Origin: Bacteriovoracaceae bacterium
GTDB taxonomy: Bacteria; Bdellovibrionota; Bacteriovoracia; Bacteriovoracales; Bacteriovoracaceae
Assembly: GCA_016786485.1 (NCBI GenBank)
Contig: JAEUWD010000060.1
Span: 1 to 39,530 of the forward strand
Direction of reading: 5' to 3'
DNA: 39,530 bases
Both the position numbers and the translations under genes were made by a program. Within the stretch, counting starts at the first letter, position 1. Every line of letters begins with the position of its first letter. This document shows, piece after piece, positions 6,873 to 15,120 of this stretch. Under the pieces are notes generated by a model that was not told where the DNA came from, did no database searches, and saw only the letters and a list, made by a program, of their open reading frames with translations.

Positions 6873-7477
6873 TGATTTACGAGACCGCAGTAGTTGTGCG
6901 TCCAGATGCAGGAGACGATGTCCTTGCAAAACTCAAAGCTAACATTAAAGATGCTATCACAAGCACCAACGGCGAATTGCTAGTTGAAGATGATTGGGGT
7001 GTAAAAACTTTTGCACAACCAATGGAAGGTGGAAAAACTCAGGGCCGTTACGTGTACTTCATGTACAAGTCAAATGGTCAAGGTAACACTGAGATTGAGC
7101 GTCGTTACAGAATCAGTGAAGAAGTTATGCGTTTCATCGTAGTTAACTTAGGAACTGATGCTGAAGCAGAAAAAATTAAAAAAGATTACAAGAATCCAAA
7201 CTCTCGTTCAGCTGATGCTGACCGCGGTCGTTTTGATGCTGAAAAAGAAAAGAAACTTTTCGCTAAGAGAAGTTCTTGTTGGTTCTCAGCTAAGAAAACT
7301 CAACCAGATTGGAAAGATCCAAACACTTACTCATGGTTAGTAAATGAATTTGGTAAAATCTCTCCAGCAAGAGTAACTGGCCTTCGTCCAAAATTCCAAC
7401 GTTCAGCGACTCGCGCGATTAAGCAAGCTCGCACGATGGGATTAATTAGTTTCTTATCTGGTCAAATTGCAAGATAA
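6872..7477 (+). CDS. rpsF-rpsR: Fused ribosomal proteins S6 and S18
   Basis: One uninterrupted 201-codon frame encodes both proteins. Residues 1 to about 97 are S6 (IYETAVVVRPDAG start, YRISEEVMRFIVVNL end). Residues 98-127 are a charged Asp/Lys/Arg linker. Residues 128 to about 196 are S18: KRSSCWFSA, the D-W-K-D turn, NEFGKISPARVTGLRPKFQR and AIKQARTMGLISF. There is no stop and no ATG, GTG or TTG start with a ribosome site between them. In other bacteria rpsF and rpsR are separate genes whose products form a heterodimer on the 30S platform, so a fused dimer is structurally plausible. An AGGAGG site lies at 6861-6866. It leads the operon with the DUF2232 and L9 genes. Confidence 0.9.
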   Translation: MIYETAVVVRPDAGDDVLAKLKANIKDAITSTNGELLVEDDWGVKTFAQPMEGGKTQGRYVYFMYKSNGQGNTEIERRYRISEEVMRFIVVNLGTDAEAEKIKKDYKNPNSRSADADRGRFDAEKEKKLFAKRSSCWFSAKKTQPDWKDPNTYSWLVNEFGKISPARVTGLRPKFQRSATRAIKQARTMGLISFLSGQIAR

Positions 7478-7488
7478 GGTAAAAAACG

Positions 7489-8472
7489 ATGGATAAGACA
7501 ACTCAAAATTTAGAGACAAATCCGATGAGACTCCTCATGTTGGGAATCTCGTCTATGGTTTTGACTTTTAGTGTTGTGATGGCCGTCTTCGCTCCATTTC
7601 CAATTTCATTGGCTTCAGTTTTATACGGTCGCCGATTTGGATATGTGCTGGGTGGTTTATGTCTTGTTATCTTTTTTGTTTTATCAGTATTTGTCTTTCA
7701 AAAAATGACTCCGTTCATTCTTTATTCAACGGCTTTAGTGGTCTCAATCGCTATTACGGAAATCGTAGTAAGAGGTTTAGCGCCAGTTAAGAGTATGGTG
7801 AAGTTTGGATTAGGACTTATTTTATTGATTGCCGGATGTGGATACTATGTGGTGAAGAAAGCTGACATCTCAGTTAATGACATGGTTTTAGCTGAAGTTA
7901 AAAAAGGTGCTGCTCAAATTGAAGAACAAAAAGAGCAGTTAATAGGTGATGGAAATTCTGAAGAGACGATGCAATTAATGTCTCTTTTGTCGCAACCTCA
8001 GTTGCTTACAAAAGAAATTATTAAGTCGGCCCCTGCGTATTTTTTTATCTCAATCTTTTTTATTCTTTGGTCGAATCTGTTTCTCGTTCTTAAAAGTCGA
8101 AGAATTTTATACTTGGGCCGTAAATTTCGTTATACGGAATTATCGTTACTCAACTTTAAAGTTCCGGAAAATGTAGTTTATTTATTAATTGTTTCTCTCT
8201 GTTTGGCGATTTGGGGTAACGAAATTATTCCAGATAAAACTTGGCCAGCGGATGTTGGGATGACACTTATTAAATGTATGGGGCTTTTTTATTTCTTCCA
8301 AGGCTTTGGCATTTACGTCAAGTTTTTGGATTTTACTAAAGTTTCAGGAATCTTCAGAACTTTTATTGTGATGATTACAGTTTTAATGGCTTCATGGTTA
8401 TTAGCTCTCGTTGGTCTTTTTGATCTTTGGTTTGATTTTAGAAATATGTTTAAAGTAAAAAAAGAAAAATAA
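7489..8472 (+). CDS. DUF2232 (YybS-like) membrane protein
   Basis: A 327-aa polytopic inner-membrane protein. Hydrophobic segments lie in the N-terminal 110 residues, then a soluble acidic loop (about 125-170), then further segments to the C-terminus. It matches the DUF2232/YybS type by size, topology and, above all, by position between the S18 and L9 genes, a placement conserved in several phyla. Function is unknown; links to S6/S18/L9 expression are only contextual. It begins 11 bases after the fusion gene stop and ends 15 bases before rplI, so the three are one operon. Confidence 0.8.
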   Translation: MDKTTQNLETNPMRLLMLGISSMVLTFSVVMAVFAPFPISLASVLYGRRFGYVLGGLCLVIFFVLSVFVFQKMTPFILYSTALVVSIAITEIVVRGLAPVKSMVKFGLGLILLIAGCGYYVVKKADISVNDMVLAEVKKGAAQIEEQKEQLIGDGNSEETMQLMSLLSQPQLLTKEIIKSAPAYFFISIFFILWSNLFLVLKSRRILYLGRKFRYTELSLLNFKVPENVVYLLIVSLCLAIWGNEIIPDKTWPADVGMTLIKCMGLFYFFQGFGIYVKFLDFTKVSGIFRTFIVMITVLMASWLLALVGLFDLWFDFRNMFKVKKEK

Positions 8473-8487
8473 TTTAAAGGAGATTTT

Positions 8488-9093
8488 ATGAAAGTTATAT
8501 TAACAGAAAAAGTAAAAGCTTTAGGAAACGTAGGTGAAATCGTTAACGTTTCTGTCGGCTATGCTAGAAATTTTTTAATTCCAAACAAACTTGGAACGCT
8601 AGTAGATGCAAACAGCAAAACTATTCTAGCGAATCAGCAAAAGAAATTAGCTGGTAAAGTAAACCAAGCGAAAGCTGCTGCTGAATCAATGAAAGGAAAA
8701 CTACAAGGTTTAACTTTGAGTTTCACAAAGAGAATTGCTGCTAACGGAAAACTTTTCGGTACAGTAAGTCCTTCTGAAATCGTAAAAGAACTTGAAAAAA
8801 TGGGTATCTCAGTTGAAAGAAAATTCATCAACATTCCAAGCGCGATTAAAAGTGTTGGAACATTTGATGTTGTGGCCAAAGTTTTTGATGGTATCGAAGC
8901 CGCTTTCAAAGTGAAAGTTGAATTAGACCCAAAACAAGTTGAAGAGTTAAAAGCTGCTCAAGCTGCGGGTTCTTCTAAGAAGAAACGTAAAGCTGACGCC
9001 GCTGCCGCTGCAGCCGCTGCTGAAGTTGCTGGTTCTGCCGTTATTGAAGGTGAGCCAACTGATCCAGCTGACGCTGAATCTGAAGAAGCTTAA
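8488..9093 (+). CDS. rplI: Ribosomal protein L9 with a C-terminal extension
   Basis: The N-terminal L9 signature is exact (MKVILTEKVKALGNVGEIVNVSVGYARNFLIP in two blocks), followed by the long connecting helix (about 45-72) and the C-terminal rRNA-binding domain (GKLFGTVSPSEI to about 149). L9 is normally near 150 residues. This one has 201, with an added tail: a Lys-rich patch (KKKRK), an Ala run and an acidic end (PADAESEEA). A strong Shine-Dalgarno (AAAGGAGAT) precedes it. L9 binds 23S rRNA domain V and restrains frameshifting. The tail's role is unknown. An intrinsic terminator follows the stop. Confidence 0.95.
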   Translation: MKVILTEKVKALGNVGEIVNVSVGYARNFLIPNKLGTLVDANSKTILANQQKKLAGKVNQAKAAAESMKGKLQGLTLSFTKRIAANGKLFGTVSPSEIVKELEKMGISVERKFINIPSAIKSVGTFDVVAKVFDGIEAAFKVKVELDPKQVEELKAAQAAGSSKKKRKADAAAAAAAAEVAGSAVIEGEPTDPADAESEEA

Positions 9094-9105
9094 TTAAAAT
9101 AAATG

Positions 9106-9135
9106 AAAACCCCACTGGAAGGTGGGGTTTTTTTT
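9106..9135 (+). terminator. Intrinsic terminator after rplI
   Basis: AAAACCCCAC (9106-9115) and GTGGGGTTTT (9122-9131) form a 10-bp stem with a 6-nt loop, followed by more T to 9135. It ends the S6-S18/DUF2232/L9 operon only 15 bases before the dnaB start, so dnaB depends either on readthrough or on a promoter hidden in this region. Confidence 0.9.
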
Positions 9136-9149
9136 AGTCTACGGGAACC

Positions 9150-10487
9150 ATGGAAAAAACAAGAGAAATGCCGCATGACCTTTTGGCCGAGAAATCGCTC
9201 TTAGGTTGTCTTTTAATTGATAGTAGCGCCATTGATGAAATCAGTGACGTGAGCTTGATTAAAGAAGATTTCTATCATCCGCAATACGCGCTGATTTATT
9301 CAGCGATTCGTGACCTGCATTTTCAGTCTCAGCCTATCGATCTCGTTACCGTTTGTTCAAAGTTAAATGACATCGGCAAAATCGAAGTGGTCGGTGGCCA
9401 GACAGCGATTCTCAATTTGATCGAAGACCAAGCTTCATCGGCCAACGTTTATCACTACGCTAAGGTCATTAAAGATAAATCCATTATTCGCGAAATTATT
9501 AAGACCGCTGGACGTGTGGTTGAAGGTGCGCATAATTTTTCGGGTGATATCACAGAATATATTAACGAAGTTGAATCAAGTTTTTTTAAATTAACCAGCC
9601 AAACGAAAAACGAAGGTTTAAAAGACCTGAAAAATATTTTGAAGCTTAATTTAAAATCACTTGAAAACGCTGCTCGTAATAAGGGCGAAGTTTCAGGTTT
9701 ACCAACCGGCTTTAAAGAAATTGATAAACGTTTACTTGGCTTACAGCCAGGTCAGCTAGTTGTCTTAGCTGCTCGTCCAGCGATGGGTAAAACGGCGCTC
9801 GCTTTAAACTTTGCGGTTAACGCTGCCAAGAGTTCGGCCCTTCCTGTTGCTATTTTCTCTCTCGAGATGTTGTCGCCGGAATTAGGGATGAGAATTCTCT
9901 CATCTGAAGCGGCGATCGATGCGACTCGTTTGAAAACCAAAAATTTTTTAGATTCGGATTTAAAAAATATTGCGACTGCTGTGCAAGAGTTAACCAATCT
10001 GCCACTTTTTATTAACGATGCTGCCGATATTACTCTGGTTGATATTCGCAGTCAGTGTCGTAAAATTAAAATTGAGCAAGGTTTAGCTTTAGTTGTTATC
10101 GACTACCTTCAGTTAATGCAATCACATACGAATTCTATTCAGCGTGAACAACAGATTTCTGAAATTTCACGAGGCTTAAAAAACCTCGCCAAAGAATTGG
10201 AATGTCCGGTTGTCGCACTCTCTCAGTTAAATCGTGCGGTTGAATCTCGTGTAGATAAACGTCCTATGGTTTCTGATTTGCGTGAATCAGGTTCGATTGA
10301 ACAGGATGCGGATATCGTCATGCTGGTTTATCGTGATGAAGTTTATAATAAAGAAACCAAAGATAAAGGTATCGCCGAAATCATCGTGGGTAAAAACCGT
10401 TCGGGTGAAACTGGTACCGTTAAATTAGCTTGGATTGGTTCTCAAACGAAGTTTGCTAACCTGGCCTATGAACCAAATAATTATTAA
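9150..10487 (+). CDS. dnaB: Replicative DNA helicase DnaB
   Basis: A 445-aa protein of normal length. The N-terminal primase-interacting domain (about 7-105, MPHDLLAEKSLLGCLL) is followed by the RecA-like motor: Walker A ARPAMGKT (208-215), the SLEM motif (237-240), Walker B VVIDYLQLM (315-323), SQLNRAVE and the VGKNRSGETG finger region near 413-422. No intein is present. It unwinds DNA ahead of the replication fork as a hexamer. The upstream Shine-Dalgarno is weak (GGGAAC). The TAA overlaps the next ATG by one base, coupling it to pabB. Position after rplI is the classic arrangement. Confidence 0.97.
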   Translation: MEKTREMPHDLLAEKSLLGCLLIDSSAIDEISDVSLIKEDFYHPQYALIYSAIRDLHFQSQPIDLVTVCSKLNDIGKIEVVGGQTAILNLIEDQASSANVYHYAKVIKDKSIIREIIKTAGRVVEGAHNFSGDITEYINEVESSFFKLTSQTKNEGLKDLKNILKLNLKSLENAARNKGEVSGLPTGFKEIDKRLLGLQPGQLVVLAARPAMGKTALALNFAVNAAKSSALPVAIFSLEMLSPELGMRILSSEAAIDATRLKTKNFLDSDLKNIATAVQELTNLPLFINDAADITLVDIRSQCRKIKIEQGLALVVIDYLQLMQSHTNSIQREQQISEISRGLKNLAKELECPVVALSQLNRAVESRVDKRPMVSDLRESGSIEQDADIVMLVYRDEVYNKETKDKGIAEIIVGKNRSGETGTVKLAWIGSQTKFANLAYEPNNY

Positions 10488-11644
10488 TGATTTACAGTCT
10501 TTTTTATTTCAAAAATAAAAATCAATACTTAAAATTTCAAAACGCCGAATATGCCTATCTCTACTACGCTAATTCACGTTTGAATTTATTAAGCAATACA
10601 ATTGAAGCCATTGGTGTTACCGAGTTTATTCGCGAAGTAGAAGAAATGAAAGTCTCGACAACTTTTTCCAAGCCTTGGGTTTGTCATTTGTATTACGAGT
10701 TTTCTCATTTGATAGAACTTAAAAATATCGACAAGACCGCACCTCTGGTGCTCGTTGTAAAATATCAGGACGTGAAGACTTGCGCGCCAAAAAAAGCGAA
10801 GTCGATTGCTCTTGGAAAAGCGAAGCAAGCTACCTTTGCTAGATATGAAAAGGCCTTCGCTCAAATACAAAATCACTTAAAAGCAGGGGATTGCTATCAA
10901 GTGAATCTCACGACTAACGCAACTTATGAATTCCCGAAAGAAATCCGTGCGCAAGATTTTACGAATTTATTTTTAAGTAGCTCGCCAGCGGCGTACGCAC
11001 ATTTAACATACATTCCAAGTTTAGAGCGAATGTATTTTAGTAATTCCCCTGAATGTTTATTTGGAATTAAAAATGAAACTTTATTTTCGCTTCCAATAAA
11101 AGGTAGCGCTAAATTAGAATCAGAAAAAGATTTTTCAAAAACTTGGAAAACCCTAAGCAGCAGTCAAAAAGAACAAGCTGAATTATTTATGATTTCTGAT
11201 TTGATTCGAAACGATTTAAATCGAATCGCTCTTCCCACGGCCAAAGTGGTACAGAAAAAAAGACCTTTACGTGTGCCGGATATTCTTCATCAGTATTCTA
11301 AAATCGCAGTTAAGGTCAACAAGTCCACATCGATGTGGAAAATTGTAAGTTCGCTTTTTCCAGGTGGAAGTATCACCGGCGCTCCGAAAAAAAGAGTGCT
11401 CGAGATTCTTAAAAAAGTTGAATGGTCCGCACGAGGGTTCTATTGTGGATCAACTTTATTATTCTTTGGTGAACAAAAACAAGCTTCGATCAACATCCGA
11501 AGTGCGACGATCGATTTTCAAAAAAATATTCTCACTTACGGCTCTGGTGGCGGCGTTACGCTGCTTAGTGAATGCGAAAATGAATTCGATGAAATGTTAT
11601 TAAAGCAGAAAAGTTTCACCAGTTTTTTGTCTAAAAATTCTTAA
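10487..11644 (+). CDS. pabB: Aminodeoxychorismate synthase component I (PabB)
   Basis: A 385-aa chorismate-utilising enzyme. The C-terminal two thirds carry the family motifs: PIKGSAK (203-209, with the Lys of the PIKGT motif typical of PabB rather than anthranilate synthase), DLIRNDLNRI (238-247) and FPGGSITGAPKKR (291-303), then YGSGGGVT. It makes 4-amino-4-deoxychorismate for folate synthesis, with glutamine-derived ammonia supplied by PabA; no PabA or lyase gene is seen in the window. The N-terminal domain is short compared with the usual 450 or so residues. It shares one base with the dnaB stop, so it is co-translated. Confidence 0.85.
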   Translation: MIYSLFYFKNKNQYLKFQNAEYAYLYYANSRLNLLSNTIEAIGVTEFIREVEEMKVSTTFSKPWVCHLYYEFSHLIELKNIDKTAPLVLVVKYQDVKTCAPKKAKSIALGKAKQATFARYEKAFAQIQNHLKAGDCYQVNLTTNATYEFPKEIRAQDFTNLFLSSSPAAYAHLTYIPSLERMYFSNSPECLFGIKNETLFSLPIKGSAKLESEKDFSKTWKTLSSSQKEQAELFMISDLIRNDLNRIALPTAKVVQKKRPLRVPDILHQYSKIAVKVNKSTSMWKIVSSLFPGGSITGAPKKRVLEILKKVEWSARGFYCGSTLLFFGEQKQASINIRSATIDFQKNILTYGSGGGVTLLSECENEFDEMLLKQKSFTSFLSKNS

Positions 11645-11716
11645 CCTAGTCTTAATATACAATCGTTCAACTCAAGTATAACATACTAATAAATTCTTAC
11701 AGCTGATTAGCTTTTA

Positions 11717-11746
11717 TTGACATAGGTATCATACAATTTATATGCT
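11717..11746 (+). promoter_or_regulatory. Sigma-70-type promoter of the small gene and motAB
   Basis: A perfect -35 TTGACA (11717-11722) is followed after 18 bases by TATGCT (11741-11746). The start point would be near 11753, about 48 bases before the small gene's ATG. It is probably the promoter for the 61-aa gene and perhaps motA. Confidence 0.6.
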
Positions 11747-11800
11747 TTTTTTATGCAAGATGTTACCTAGGACAGGTATGAAATCTCAAGGAGTTATGAG

Positions 11801-11986
11801 ATGAGTAATGATGGGGCGACGAGCGAGGGAGTAAAAGTGGATTTACAATCGTTCTCAAAATTAACAGGATTCCCGATCGAATTAATCAAGGAAGAGTTGA
11901 TGATTAATGGGGAAGAAGTTGAATTAGAAGAGTTGCGCAAGGCAATGATCAGTCTAATTGATTCAACTATGTTAGAAAATTCTTAG
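11801..11986 (+). CDS. Small soluble protein of unknown function
   Basis: A 61-aa acidic protein with a strong AAGGAG ribosome site and a good promoter upstream, so very likely real. It looks like three short helices: LQSFSKLTGFPIELIKEELM, then NGEEVELEELRKAMISLIDS. The first resembles a small helix-turn-helix-like or protein-binding fold. It has no signal peptide or Cys. It precedes motA by 83 bases, so it may be co-transcribed with the stator genes; a role in motility is a guess. Confidence 0.7.
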   Translation: MSNDGATSEGVKVDLQSFSKLTGFPIELIKEELMINGEEVELEELRKAMISLIDSTMLENS

Positions 11987-12042
11987 ACCAAATTTCCAAT
12001 AGATATTCCTAAAGAATGCTTATTTGTTTTCCGATAATTCAA

Positions 12043-12060
12043 TCAGATAGAAAAATCTGA
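12043..12060 (+). promoter_or_regulatory. Small hairpin before the motA ribosome site
   Basis: TCAGAT (12043-12048) and ATCTGA (12055-12060) form a 6-bp stem directly upstream of the AGAGGG site of motA. It may influence motA translation, or be chance in AT-rich sequence. Confidence 0.3.
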
Positions 12061-12069
12061 AAGAGGGAA

Positions 12070-12840
12070 ATGAGTATGGATATAGCAACCATTGTGGGGC
12101 TAATTTTAGCGACAGTAGCGGTAATTGGTTCAATCCTTTACGGAAGTCCACTTAGTATCTTCATCGATATACCTTCAGTCTTCGTCGTAATTGGGGGTTG
12201 TATCGCCACCACCATGATCAAATGGCCAATGGATAAGGTTGTCACCGTTGTCAAAGTTTACATGAAAAGCGTGTTCTATACGGCGCCTGATCCTAAAGCG
12301 ATGATTGAAGAAATTCAAAAGTTAGCAGAGACGGCACGACGTGAATCAGTTTTCGCACTCGAAAAAGTTCCCGTCGCAGATACTTTCTTAAAGAAGGCCG
12401 TTACGTTGGCAGCAGATAACCGTCCACCAGAAGTTATCACGGCGATTTTACAACTCGAAATCGATGCAATGGAAGAGCGCCATAAAAGTGGTGTCGCGAT
12501 TCTTCAAGGTATCGGAGCTGACGGTCCTGCTATGGGAATGTTAGGAACTCTTATCGGTCTGGTGCAAATGTTACAGAACTTATCTGATCCATCGTCAATC
12601 GGTCCTGCGATGGCGGTTGCACTCTTAACAACTTTTTATGGTTCGGTTATTGCTAATATTTTTGCTCTACCAATTGCTAACAAACTGCTTTATCGCTCAG
12701 GTTCTGAAAAAATGAAAATGAGTATTATTATTGCTGGCGTGCTCGGAATTGTTGCCGGTGAAAACCCACGGGTTATTCGCGAGAAACTGGATTCATTCTT
12801 ATCACCAGTTGATCGTTTAAAAGAAGAACCAAAAGAATAG
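12070..12840 (+). CDS. motA: Flagellar stator protein MotA
   Basis: A 256-aa inner-membrane protein with the MotA plan: two N-terminal transmembrane helices, a cytoplasmic loop with charged residues that contacts FliG (about 75-150), and two C-terminal helices in the conserved stretch PAMGMLGTLIGLVQML ... GPAMAVALLTTFYGS. It forms the ion-driven stator ring with MotB. AGAGGG precedes the start; a second in-frame ATG two codons later (12076) is also possible. motB follows after 22 bases. Confidence 0.93.
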   Translation: MSMDIATIVGLILATVAVIGSILYGSPLSIFIDIPSVFVVIGGCIATTMIKWPMDKVVTVVKVYMKSVFYTAPDPKAMIEEIQKLAETARRESVFALEKVPVADTFLKKAVTLAADNRPPEVITAILQLEIDAMEERHKSGVAILQGIGADGPAMGMLGTLIGLVQMLQNLSDPSSIGPAMAVALLTTFYGSVIANIFALPIANKLLYRSGSEKMKMSIIIAGVLGIVAGENPRVIREKLDSFLSPVDRLKEEPKE

Positions 12841-12852
12841 TCGTTTAAACGA
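12841..12852. repeat. 12-bp perfect palindrome between motA and motB
   Basis: TCGTTTAAACGA reads the same on both strands and runs into the GAGGA ribosome site of motB. It has no loop, so an RNA hairpin is unlikely. It may be a protein site or chance. Confidence 0.35.
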
Positions 12853-12862
12853 GGATTAAATC

Positions 12863-13726
12863 GTGGCTGAAGATGATAAAAAAAATGCAGGTGGAGGTGG
12901 TGGCGGTGGTGCAGCGGAAGCAGCTCCATGTCCTAAGTGTCCACAGTGTCCACCCGAAGGTCTACCGGGCTGGATGGCGACCTTCTCAGACATGGTTACC
13001 TTACTTTTAACCTTCTTCGTTCTCCTTCTTTCATTCGCTAAAACAGAAACAGATAAATATAAGGCCGCGGTAGGTTCGCTTCGTAAAGCTTTCGGTGGTA
13101 ACACTAAAAGTTTTGGTGAAGTTGTTATGCCAGGTAAATCGCCAGAAGATACTTTCACCATGTTTGATAGTCAGGAAGATGTAAAACCATTTCCGATAGA
13201 TTTTCAGACAGCAGAAGGCATTTTAGATAAGCATGAAATCAATCGCGAAAGTGAAGAGAATTTACGTTCAATGCGTGAGATATTAAGTAAATATGAGTTG
13301 ACCGATTCAGTGGATATTTACGAAACGTCAGAAGGTATTCGTGTGAAGTTTAAAGATAAGATTGTGTTTGAGCCGGGCACGGTCAATATTAAAAACATGA
13401 ATGTTGAAGTTTATCAAAAGTTAATCAAGCTCGTTCGCGAAAATGATTGGACCATTTTTATCGAAGGTCATGCTGCTCTTGGTGAAGTTGCTCGAGGCGG
13501 AACCGACGATGCACTCACGCTTTCTTCAAAACGCGCCATGGTTGTGGCCCGTTCACTGATGAAGCGCGGTTTAAAGCCTGAAAAAATTTCGACGGTTTTC
13601 TATGGTGATTCACGACCATTTAAAGACTTCACAGGTGATATTAATTCAGCTGAAAGTTCAAGAGTCGAATTTATCATAAGAAAAACAGACCTCGGAACAG
13701 AAGGTCATCGTGTTGACTCTAAGTGA
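12863..13726 (+). CDS. motB: Flagellar stator protein MotB
   Basis: A 287-aa protein starting at GTG with GAGGA upstream. Residues 10-16 are a seven-Gly run, followed by a C-P-K-C-P-Q-C cluster (23-29), both unusual for MotB. One transmembrane helix follows the hallmark PGWMATFSDM; Asp43 is the predicted ion-carrying residue. Then come a plug/linker region and a C-terminal OmpA-like peptidoglycan-binding domain (about 155-280: FIEGHAALGE, SSKRAMVVARSLMKRG, RVEFII). It anchors the stator to the cell wall. Its last 17 bases overlap the downstream pseudouridine synthase gene. Confidence 0.93.
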   Translation: MAEDDKKNAGGGGGGGAAEAAPCPKCPQCPPEGLPGWMATFSDMVTLLLTFFVLLLSFAKTETDKYKAAVGSLRKAFGGNTKSFGEVVMPGKSPEDTFTMFDSQEDVKPFPIDFQTAEGILDKHEINRESEENLRSMREILSKYELTDSVDIYETSEGIRVKFKDKIVFEPGTVNIKNMNVEVYQKLIKLVRENDWTIFIEGHAALGEVARGGTDDALTLSSKRAMVVARSLMKRGLKPEKISTVFYGDSRPFKDFTGDINSAESSRVEFIIRKTDLGTEGHRVDSK

Positions 13727-14600
13727 TCGAATCGAGCTTTCGTCGCTTGATACCTATGATAACCTTTTAGATTTTTTGGTTTCAATCGGCTATTCAAAAA
13801 ATCAAATCAAAAAATATTTGAGCAAAGGTGAGTTAAAAAAAAAGATCGCTCGTAAGATGCTTTTGCAAATCCCTATAAATCTCATCAATTCTTTTTCGGT
13901 AAATCCTGGCTACGACGGCCCTGCGATTGAAATCGTTTATGAAGATGAACATTTTGTGGTGATGAATAAGCCTAAACTGATTCACTCACATCCACTTAGC
14001 TACTTAGAAAAAAATAATTGTCTAAGTTTTCTTCTCTCAAAAGGTTATCATCTGAAACAAACTAATGCTTATGATTCGACCTTATTGCATCGCTTGGATT
14101 TTGAAACATCAGGCTGTTTAGTGCTCGCCAAAAAGTATGATGAATATTTAAAGATGCGTGAAAATTTTAATCAGATAACCAAAGAGAAAATCTATCTTGC
14201 GATCGTTGAGGGCGAGTTTACACACAAAGGTCATTTTATTTGTAAGCTGGCGACTAAAGGTGAAAATAATTCCAAAGTTTTTGTTTCAGATTCCGGTCAA
14301 GAGGTGAAAGCTTCTTTTGAATGTCTGGAATATTCTCGCGAGAAAAATCTGAGTCTGGTAAAAGTTTATTTGGAAACGGGACATCGCCATCAGCTTCGCG
14401 TGCAATTAGCGTTTATGGGGAATCCGATTTTAGGTGATACTTTTTATGGAGGGAAAGCGTCTTCACGATTGTTTCTTCATTCACTTTCATATCAAGTAGT
14501 GTGGGAAAATCAGACGTATCGCTTTGTTTCGAAAAATGCCGAACTATTTGATTCGTTCTTTGACCTGAACCGTTGTCTTAAGATGTTCAACGATATTTGA
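13710..14600 (+). CDS. RluA-family pseudouridine synthase
   Basis: A 296-aa protein beginning with GTG inside the end of motB, with AAGG upstream. The N-terminal 65 residues look like a small, divergent S4-type RNA-binding region. The catalytic domain starts at IVYEDEHFVVMNKP (75-88) and holds HRLDFETSG (127-135), where Asp130 is the catalytic residue, plus the later TGHRHQLRVQLAFMGNPILGD motif. It isomerises uridines in rRNA or tRNA; which position (RluA, RluC, RluD or TruC type) cannot be told. Its last 57 bases overlap the 3' end of the opposing gene. Confidence 0.9.
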   Translation: MLTLSDRIELSSLDTYDNLLDFLVSIGYSKNQIKKYLSKGELKKKIARKMLLQIPINLINSFSVNPGYDGPAIEIVYEDEHFVVMNKPKLIHSHPLSYLEKNNCLSFLLSKGYHLKQTNAYDSTLLHRLDFETSGCLVLAKKYDEYLKMRENFNQITKEKIYLAIVEGEFTHKGHFICKLATKGENNSKVFVSDSGQEVKASFECLEYSREKNLSLVKVYLETGHRHQLRVQLAFMGNPILGDTFYGGKASSRLFLHSLSYQVVWENQTYRFVSKNAELFDSFFDLNRCLKMFNDI

Positions 14601-15044
14601 TGGACTCTTGATCGTTTTCAATTTTGAAATAAACTGACCTTCAGTCATCGCACTAATATCCATGCCAGGGCTATAAGTTTGGATACGAATTAAGTAAACG
14701 CGTGAAAGACTATCTTCGGGCGAATTACGTGCGATAAAAACCATGTCGTTAGCAAGCCTCTTATAAAGAACACTTTTGAGGTCCTTGTAGTCAGCCGCTG
14801 GTTCTGTATAATGCATTTCAATCGCAAGGTTATTGCTTTCGCAACTGACTTCCCAATTGGCCGGAATCCGCTTTTCCAACATGACTAAAACCGCCTTACA
14901 AGAGCTCGGTACCCAATCCTCACGGAAAAACAATGACTTACCTTCACCCGTTCTATAAACGTTTAAAAGGAAAACAACGAACATGAGGAGTCCAATGGCG
15001 AATATAGGCTTTTTCATAAGTGCTTTCAGGAACATAGAAATCAT
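14544..15044 (-). CDS. Membrane-anchored protein of unknown function
   Basis: The start chosen is the ATG at 15042-15044, because GAGGGG lies about 10 bases upstream; this gives 166 aa. One N-terminal transmembrane helix (KKPIFAIGLLMFVVFLLNVY) is followed by a periplasmic domain with two Cys about 20 residues apart (SSCKAVL and VSCESNN), probably a disulfide. No family recognised. The 3' end overlaps the pseudouridine synthase gene tail to tail by 57 bases, and its start lies within the upstream part of the divergent WYL-type gene. Confidence 0.6.
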   Translation of the reverse strand: MISMFLKALMKKPIFAIGLLMFVVFLLNVYRTGEGKSLFFREDWVPSSCKAVLVMLEKRIPANWEVSCESNNLAIEMHYTEPAADYKDLKSVLYKRLANDMVFIARNSPEDSLSRVYLIRIQTYSPGMDISAMTEGQFISKLKTIKSPSNIVEHLKTTVQVKERIK

Positions 15045-15120
15045 TATGCCATCGCCCCTCAAAAAATGCATTAAGTCTTTGACCAAAATAGCCGACAAGT
15101 TTAGTCAAGCAGGAGTTTTT

